A DNA stretch of 64,000 nucleotides from Acetobacter pomorum (GTDB lineage Bacteria > Pseudomonadota > Alphaproteobacteria > Acetobacterales > Acetobacteraceae), in assembly GCF_002738225.1 (NCBI RefSeq), contig NZ_PEBQ01000108.1:1-64000 (forward strand), read 5' to 3'. The notes under the pieces were generated by a model. It was not told the DNA's origin and did not search any database. It saw nothing but the letters and a program-made list of their open reading frames with translations. The position numbers were made by a program, and so were the translations under genes. The stretch's first letter is position 1; every line of letters starts with the position of its first letter. Below are positions 58,690 through 64,000 of the stretch, piece after piece.

Positions 58690-61488
58690 ATGACTATGGA
58701 TAACGCATCTTCCCCTTCTTTTTTGGACAATATCCTTGCGTCCGCCACAACACATCCAGATGCTGGCACGGCCGCTGAGGGCACCAATCCTGTTATGAGC
58801 ATTGCGCTCCGACTAGGAGAAGCTTTTTGCCGCAAAGAAGTTTCGCAGGCAGATATTGTTTCCTTGGTGCAAAAGCTGCGTGATGAAGCCTTTCTGGCGC
58901 GTGCGCGTAAGCTGCATCGGTATGTTGGGGGTGCCACGGTTGACGCCACCAAGGAAAAACTCCGTAATGTGGCACGTGGCGTGGCTGAAGCATGTGAGAA
59001 CGGTTCTTTTACTGAATATCAAGATCGTATCTCAGCCATTCAGTTTGCAGCGGTTTTTACGGCACACCCCACTTTTGCCCTGAGCAATCCGGTCTATGCG
59101 GCTTTGGCAGAAAGTGCATCCCAAGCCATCCCCCCGCAGGAAGCACCATTTTTTGAAACGCACAGACGTGCCGCTCCCCCCACTTTGGAAGAAGAATTCA
59201 CACTGGCAGCGCAAGCCATTACCCGTGCACGGGATGCCATGGACCTGCTGGTTGCCGCCTTGCTGGAAGAAGCCGCTACCCGCTGGCCAAAAGAATGGAC
59301 CAGCCTGAAGCCCTGCCCCGTTATTGCCACCAGCTGGGTTGGATATGATACCGATGGCCGCACGGATATTGGATGGTGGGATACCCTGCGCCTGCGCCTG
59401 CGTATGAAGCTGTTCCAGCTCATGCGGCTGGAAAGCCAGATCATGCATGAAGGCGTGCTGGCCCCTGAACTGACAGAAAAACTGCAACGCGCCATAACTT
59501 GCGTAAAGGAACAGATTAGCGCTGTTCCTACTGGCCCAAGCGATGTGCAGGCTGTGGCGCATTTTGCAAAACTTCTGGTTTCTCAGCGTGATGCAGCATT
59601 AACACATGCTGCGGAACTGGATGCTCTGCTCCAAACGGCCATCAATACGGCACCCCCTTCTGCGCGTATTCCATTGGCCGTCGCCCGCGCGGGTTTTCTG
59701 GCACATGGGCTGGGGCTTGCACATACGCATGTGCGGCTTAATGCCTCCCAGATCCATAACTTTGTCCGCCAGAAGCTAAACCTGCTGGATGACCCCAACA
59801 ACCCCGCACATCGCCGGGCGCTACTGAACCAGATTAACGAAGCACTGGAAGCCGTATCTCCTGTTCCTGTAGATTTTGGTGCATTGTTGAGTGATCCGTC
59901 CAGTGCCGGGCGCCTGATGATGACCATTGCGCAAATGGTCAAATTTATCGATTCCGACACGCCTGTCCGTTTCCTGATTGCGGAAACTGAAACAGGCTAC
60001 ACTCTGCTTTCAGCCCTATGGGTGGCCTCCTGCTTTGGCGTAGCGGATAAAATAGAAATCTCGCCCCTGTTTGAAACAGAAGACGCGCTCATGAATGGTG
60101 AGCACATTGTGGAAGAAGCCCTGCGCTCGCCCACATGGCGTGCGTATATCCGCCGTATTGGCCGTATCTGCTTCCAGTTTGGATATTCCGATTCTGGCCG
60201 ATACGTTGGCCAGTTGGCAGCAACGTATCTGATAGAGCGCCTGCGCCTGCGTATTCATGATCTGCTTGTGCGCTGGAACATGCAGGATATTACCGTGGTG
60301 TTTTTTGATACACACGGTGAAAGCATAGGCCGCGGCGCGCATCCTTTCCGTATGGCAGACCGGCTGGATTACCTTTCTCCCCCACATGTGCGTGCCCGTT
60401 TTAAAACAACAGGCATTGCCTGCCGTGAGGAAACGGCTTTTCAGGGCGGTGATGGCTACCTGCTTTTCGGCACACCAGAACTTGCGGGGGCAACATTAGC
60501 CACTATTGCGGAAAATCTGTTTCTGCCCCTACGGCAGGAAGAAGACCCTATTTACGATCAACCGGATTTTTCGGCTGATTTCTTTTCCAGCATTAGCGAG
60601 GGCATGAAAAAACTGGTGGAAGACCCCGGTTATGCCGCACTATTGGGCGCTTTTGGCCCCTCGCTTATTGATAGAACGGGCTCTCGTCCACCTGCACGGC
60701 AAAGTGCAGAAAGTGCCACCCGTAAGCGCATTACGCACCCCGGACAGCTCCGTGCCATTCCCAACAATGCCATTCTTCAACAGTTGGGGTGGTGCGCCAA
60801 TACTCTGCAAGGGCTAGGGGCTGCTGTACGCCGCCACCCGGAAACCTTTGAAACATTCCGCACATCCAGCCCGCGTTTTCATCGTGCGCTGGATTTTGCC
60901 CAGCATGGTCTTGCCTGCTCGGATGATAAGGTTCTGAAAAGCGTTGTCTGCCTGCTTGATCCCGGCTTCTGGCTGGACCGTGCTACAGAAGAGCAAACCC
61001 CTGCGCGCCAGCAGGCTTTTCTGTCTTTAATGCATGATCTGGAAAAGCTTGATCTCTCGGCAGAACTTCACACCATGTTTCGCCGCATTCAGGCTGATCA
61101 CCTTGCATTAAGAGATGCATGGGTACATGCGCCGCGGACAGAACCGCAAATTCGCTTGCTACATGCCATCCGCATTATGCTTATTGAACAGATTTGGCTG
61201 CTGGCATGCCGTATTCCTTTCTTCATGCCGCGTGGGGGTTTTAATCATGATGTGATGATGCAGCATATGCTGTGTCTGGATATTCCAACCGTGCTGGAAG
61301 AACTGGCGCATATCTTCCCCACCACAACCAGCCCAACCACCCTTGATTTTCATGAACCACAAGGCCCGCGGGAAGAAGGTATTTACGAACGCGAACATCG
61401 CGACATCTTTGCACCCATGCAGCAGATGTTTGAACTTATCCGTGAAATTAGTGTGGCCATCATGCACAACATTGGTGCATTTGGTTAA
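58690..61488 (+). CDS. ppc: Divergent phosphoenolpyruvate carboxylase-like protein
   Basis: A 932-residue protein, normal length for PEP carboxylase. VFTAHPT near residue 124 carries the catalytic histidine, PLFETEDAL and GYSDSG retain the metal-ligand glutamate and aspartate, and SIGRG keeps one essential arginine. But other active-site positions differ: GYSDSAKDAG of E. coli reads GYSDSGRYVG (Lys to Arg), FHGRGGSIGRGG reads FDTHGESIGRG (His-Gly-Arg lost), and the VTEQGE block is not recognisable. So PEP carboxylation (anaplerotic oxaloacetate) is uncertain. The ATG at 58690 has AGGA at 8 bases. Confidence 0.75.
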   Translation: MTMDNASSPSFLDNILASATTHPDAGTAAEGTNPVMSIALRLGEAFCRKEVSQADIVSLVQKLRDEAFLARARKLHRYVGGATVDATKEKLRNVARGVAEACENGSFTEYQDRISAIQFAAVFTAHPTFALSNPVYAALAESASQAIPPQEAPFFETHRRAAPPTLEEEFTLAAQAITRARDAMDLLVAALLEEAATRWPKEWTSLKPCPVIATSWVGYDTDGRTDIGWWDTLRLRLRMKLFQLMRLESQIMHEGVLAPELTEKLQRAITCVKEQISAVPTGPSDVQAVAHFAKLLVSQRDAALTHAAELDALLQTAINTAPPSARIPLAVARAGFLAHGLGLAHTHVRLNASQIHNFVRQKLNLLDDPNNPAHRRALLNQINEALEAVSPVPVDFGALLSDPSSAGRLMMTIAQMVKFIDSDTPVRFLIAETETGYTLLSALWVASCFGVADKIEISPLFETEDALMNGEHIVEEALRSPTWRAYIRRIGRICFQFGYSDSGRYVGQLAATYLIERLRLRIHDLLVRWNMQDITVVFFDTHGESIGRGAHPFRMADRLDYLSPPHVRARFKTTGIACREETAFQGGDGYLLFGTPELAGATLATIAENLFLPLRQEEDPIYDQPDFSADFFSSISEGMKKLVEDPGYAALLGAFGPSLIDRTGSRPPARQSAESATRKRITHPGQLRAIPNNAILQQLGWCANTLQGLGAAVRRHPETFETFRTSSPRFHRALDFAQHGLACSDDKVLKSVVCLLDPGFWLDRATEEQTPARQQAFLSLMHDLEKLDLSAELHTMFRRIQADHLALRDAWVHAPRTEPQIRLLHAIRIMLIEQIWLLACRIPFFMPRGGFNHDVMMQHMLCLDIPTVLEELAHIFPTTTSPTTLDFHEPQGPREEGIYEREHRDIFAPMQQMFELIREISVAIMHNIGAFG

Positions 61489-61503
61489 AGCTTAATATTT
61501 TAC

Positions 61504-61529
61504 CGGGGTTACCTGCATGGTAGCCCCGT
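61504..61529 (+). terminator. Hairpin terminator after the PEP carboxylase-like gene
   Basis: CGGGGTTACC and GGTAGCCCCG pair (one G-U) around a 5-base loop. The T-tract after it is weak (tatattt), so efficiency is uncertain. Confidence 0.6.
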
Positions 61530-61533
61530 ATAT

Positions 61534-62526
61534 TTACCGGCCACCCAGAAAACTTTCTACCGCCAACGTAAACAGTTGCGGATTTTGCAAAAATGCAAAA
61601 TGGCTGGTGTTGGGCAGCACAAGTAAGCCTGCTCCTTCTATTGTTGCAGCCATATGCTCTGCCTGTACACGCCCCACAACACCATCATGATCTGCCGCAG
61701 CCACCCATAATGGCGCTGTAACCCGCATCAGGTCTGCATCATTCCAGTTAGGCTGCCTGCTGCGCATGGTTTGTAGAGCAGACTCAACATCTTCAAACCG
61801 ATGCGGTGTTGGAGAAAGTTGCCGATATTCCTGCCGGGTTCTTTCCATAAAGGATTTGTAAGCGGGAATACCTTCTGCACGGGATAACAGGCCATCTGGC
61901 GTGCTCCACGGTGCAAACGCAAATATGCGGCTTACGCTGCTTGGGTGGCGCATGCCTACATCCAACGCCTGCACGGCGCCATCTCCCCACCCAACCAAGG
62001 CCACACGTCGCAAGTGTAGAAAGGCCATAACTGTCAGCACATCATCGGCCAGTAGGTCATACCCCAAAGGCAAGGCCCCCAAGGTACTACGCCCATGCCC
62101 GCGCATATCCACAACAATCACACGGCATCTGGCACGCAGCAATGCACGAGCCAGATCTCCCATATAGTTGGAATTGGCCAGACCATCATGCAGCAGCATG
62201 ACGGGCACCCCTTCTCCGGCTGAAGCATAATAGAGCTGTGCCTTGCCTTGCGCTGGCACCATGCCCGTATCTACTGATAGACCACCACTTTCCGCTTCCA
62301 GCGCCAAGGGCGTTGGGGGCAAGGCACGCCAATCATAAACTCCGTTGATAGGCGGCATTTTATCTACAGAAGAAGATGCAAACGCCAATGAAGGCGCCTG
62401 CGCAAAAGCTTTGCGCGCAAAAAAGCCCGATGCCATACCCCCTAGCGCAAACTGCACAAGCTTACGCCGGTTTACCCGCGTTGTCTGCGTGATCGCATCG
62501 GGTGCACATCCAAACAGCTTTGGCAT
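61534..62526 (-). CDS. Exported alpha/beta hydrolase with Tat-like signal
   Basis: A 330-residue protein. The N-terminus carries a twin-arginine motif, NRRKLVQ, then a hydrophobic stretch and an AFAQA cleavage-like site. The hydrolase fold shows MLLHDGLANS (oxyanion region), VVDMRGHGRS, and the C-terminal HF in NTSHFAF. The nucleophile elbow reads GWGDGA: aspartate stands where lipases have serine (GxSxG), as in haloalkane dehalogenases and epoxide hydrolases. The start could also be ATG 62559. Confidence 0.75.
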   Translation of the reverse strand: MPKLFGCAPDAITQTTRVNRRKLVQFALGGMASGFFARKAFAQAPSLAFASSSVDKMPPINGVYDWRALPPTPLALEAESGGLSVDTGMVPAQGKAQLYYASAGEGVPVMLLHDGLANSNYMGDLARALLRARCRVIVVDMRGHGRSTLGALPLGYDLLADDVLTVMAFLHLRRVALVGWGDGAVQALDVGMRHPSSVSRIFAFAPWSTPDGLLSRAEGIPAYKSFMERTRQEYRQLSPTPHRFEDVESALQTMRSRQPNWNDADLMRVTAPLWVAAADHDGVVGRVQAEHMAATIEGAGLLVLPNTSHFAFLQNPQLFTLAVESFLGGR

Positions 62527-62644
62527 CTTGCTTGTCTTTCCGTTTCTTTTCTGTGCCATCACAAAACACTCACAGCGCGGTGATCTTACGCCACAACATG
62601 CCGCTTTGTATTTAGCGCACGCAACGTAATCTGGTTTTACACAA

Positions 62645-62680
62645 TAAAAAAGCCGCCCCCTTTGCAGAGAGCGGCCTTTA
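62645..62680 (-). terminator. Rho-independent terminator after fusA
   Basis: On the minus strand GCCGCTCTC and the GGGGGCGGC region pair around a short loop, followed by TTTTTTATT. It lies 28 bases beyond the fusA stop. Confidence 0.85.
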
Positions 62681-62707
62681 TATTCCGAAACCGAAAACCG
62701 GCTGAAA

Positions 62708-64000
62708 TTACTTGGACTGTGCCATGATTTCTTCAGCAACGTTGCGCGGCACCGGATCGTAGTGATGGAACTGCATGGTGAAGGATGCACGACCCTTTGT
62801 CATGGAACGCAGGTGAGAAATGTAACCGAACATTTCTTTCAGCGGCACATAAGCACGCACCATAACGGTAGAACCGGAGGTTTCCTGGCTCTGGATCATG
62901 CCACGACGACGGTTCAGGTCACCCACCACGTCACCAACGTGATCGTTCGGGGTGGTGATTTCCACGTCCATGATCGGTTCCAGAATAACCGGACCAGCTT
63001 TTTTCATGCCTTCACGGAAACAGGCCTTTGCCGCGATTTCGAACGCCAGAGCGGACGAGTCAACGTCATGGTACTTACCGTCAAGCAGCGTGAACTTGAA
63101 GTCCACTGTCGGGAAGCCTGCCAGCACACCGGTGGAAGACTGAACGCGAATACCCTTTTCAACTGCCGGGATGTATTCTCTGGGAACAGCACCACCAACA
63201 ACCTTGTTTTCGAACAGGATACCTTCGTTACGTTCAACCGGCTGGAACTCAATCTTCACTTCAGCGAACTGACCGGAACCACCAGACTGCTTTTTATGGG
63301 TGTAGGTTTCCGTATGCGGCTGCGTGATGGTTTCACGGTATGCCACCTGCGGTGCGCCCACGTTTGCATCCACACCATATTCACGACGCAGACGGTCGAT
63401 AATGATGTCCAGATGCAGTTCGCCCATACCGGACAGAATGGTCTGGCCTGTTTCCTGATCGGTCTTGAGCTGCAGGGAGGGATCTTCACCAGCCAGCTTC
63501 TGCAGGGCCAGTGTCATCTTTTCCACGGCATCCTTGGTTTTCGGCTCAACAGAGATGTCGATAACCGGAACCGGGAAGGACATACGTTCCAGAACAACCG
63601 GATCTGCCGGATCTGCCAGCGTGTCACCAGTCTGGGAGTCTTTCAGGCCCACAAACGCAGCAATATCACCAGCGTGCACTTCCGTCAGTTCTTCACGCTT
63701 ATCAGCATGCATCTGATAGATACGGCCAATACGTTCCTTGTGACCCTTGGTGGTATTCAGAACCGTATCACCGGTTTTAAGCACACCGCGATAAACGCGC
63801 ACAAAGGTCAGCGTGCCGTATTTGTCGTTGATGATCTTAAAGGCCAGACCAGCAAACTTACCATTCGGGTCAACCGGAATGATGGGCTGGTTTTTTTCGT
63901 CTTCTTCTTCACCTTCCGGCGGAGCGCAACGAATACCTTCAACGTCGTTCGGAGCCGGCAGGTAATCAATGATGGCATCGAGCAGGGGCTGCACGCCCTT
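62708..64000 (-). CDS. fusA: Elongation factor G, C-terminal part (runs off the window)
   Basis: The last 430 or so codons of EF-G; the GTPase domain with its P-loop lies beyond the right edge. Domain II is seen in [15 protein letters not shown], domain III in [14 protein letters not shown], domain IV in YRETITQ and [13 protein letters not shown], and domain V in the final [23 protein letters not shown]-like region. EF-G drives translocation and ribosome recycling. An acidic insert (EEEDEK) near the window edge is usual in proteobacteria. Confidence 0.95.
   Translation of the reverse strand, partial: KGVQPLLDAIIDYLPAPNDVEGIRCAPPEGEEEDEKNQPIIPVDPNGKFAGLAFKIINDKYGTLTFVRVYRGVLKTGDTVLNTTKGHKERIGRIYQMHADKREELTEVHAGDIAAFVGLKDSQTGDTLADPADPVVLERMSFPVPVIDISVEPKTKDAVEKMTLALQKLAGEDPSLQLKTDQETGQTILSGMGELHLDIIIDRLRREYGVDANVGAPQVAYRETITQPHTETYTHKKQSGGSGQFAEVKIEFQPVERNEGILFENKVVGGAVPREYIPAVEKGIRVQSSTGVLAGFPTVDFKFTLLDGKYHDVDSSALAFEIAAKACFREGMKKAGPVILEPIMDVEITTPNDHVGDVVGDLNRRRGMIQSQETSGSTVMVRAYVPLKEMFGYISHLRSMTKGRASFTMQFHHYDPVPRNVAEEIMAQSK

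Overview
The window is a contiguous stretch of chromosome from an alphaproteobacterium, most likely an acetic acid bacterium (Acetobacter or a close relative). That assignment is an inference. It rests on the gene order tig-clpP-clpX-lon-hup, a full-style alphaproteobacterial nuo operon followed by birA-coaX-rnj-proS-lolC-lolD, a suf operon with an Rrf2 regulator, and a bacterial sphingolipid locus. Coding density is very high, many genes are coupled by ATGA or TGATG overlaps, and I see no transposase, integrase, phage gene or CRISPR array. No gene-free stretch exceeds about 300 bases.

Positions 276-11653 look like a sphingolipid locus in three blocks. The first plus-strand block holds a CDP-glycerol glycerophosphotransferase-like protein, a fatty acyl-AMP ligase, an acyl carrier protein and a serine palmitoyltransferase-type AOS enzyme. 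A minus-strand pair follows: a diacylglycerol/ceramide kinase-type enzyme and a Tam41-like nucleotidyltransferase. The second plus-strand block, coupled throughout by overlaps, holds a metallophosphoesterase, LptF and LptG permeases, a fatty acid 2-hydroxylase and a MobA-type nucleotidyltransferase. Together they suggest synthesis of an alpha-hydroxylated ceramide, attachment of an anionic phosphoglycerol-like head group, and export to the outer membrane. This is the best candidate for an undescribed system in the window.

Positions 11668-24760 carry housekeeping genes: gph, glmU-glmS (UDP-GlcNAc synthesis) with a clear terminator, an IclR regulator with a DUF3108 protein, a glutathione peroxidase, lolD-lolC, proS, RNase J, coaX and birA. 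Positions 24757-37749 are the complex I operon, transcribed right to left in the order nuoA to nuoN. nuoM is absent: nuoL and nuoN are separated by 72 bases holding only a 20-codon reading frame.

Positions 37982-46538 carry tRNA-Val, HU, Lon, ClpX, ClpP, trigger factor, tRNA-Leu and the NAD(P)HX repair enzyme. From 46699 come a small CopD-like membrane protein, a DEAD-box helicase with a long disordered N-terminus and an RNA uracil methyltransferase. Positions 50508-57095 are a complete suf operon (regulator-B-C-D-S-U-T-A). The right end holds a DUF445 protein, a strongly divergent PEP carboxylase, a Tat-type alpha/beta hydrolase and the 3' two thirds of fusA.
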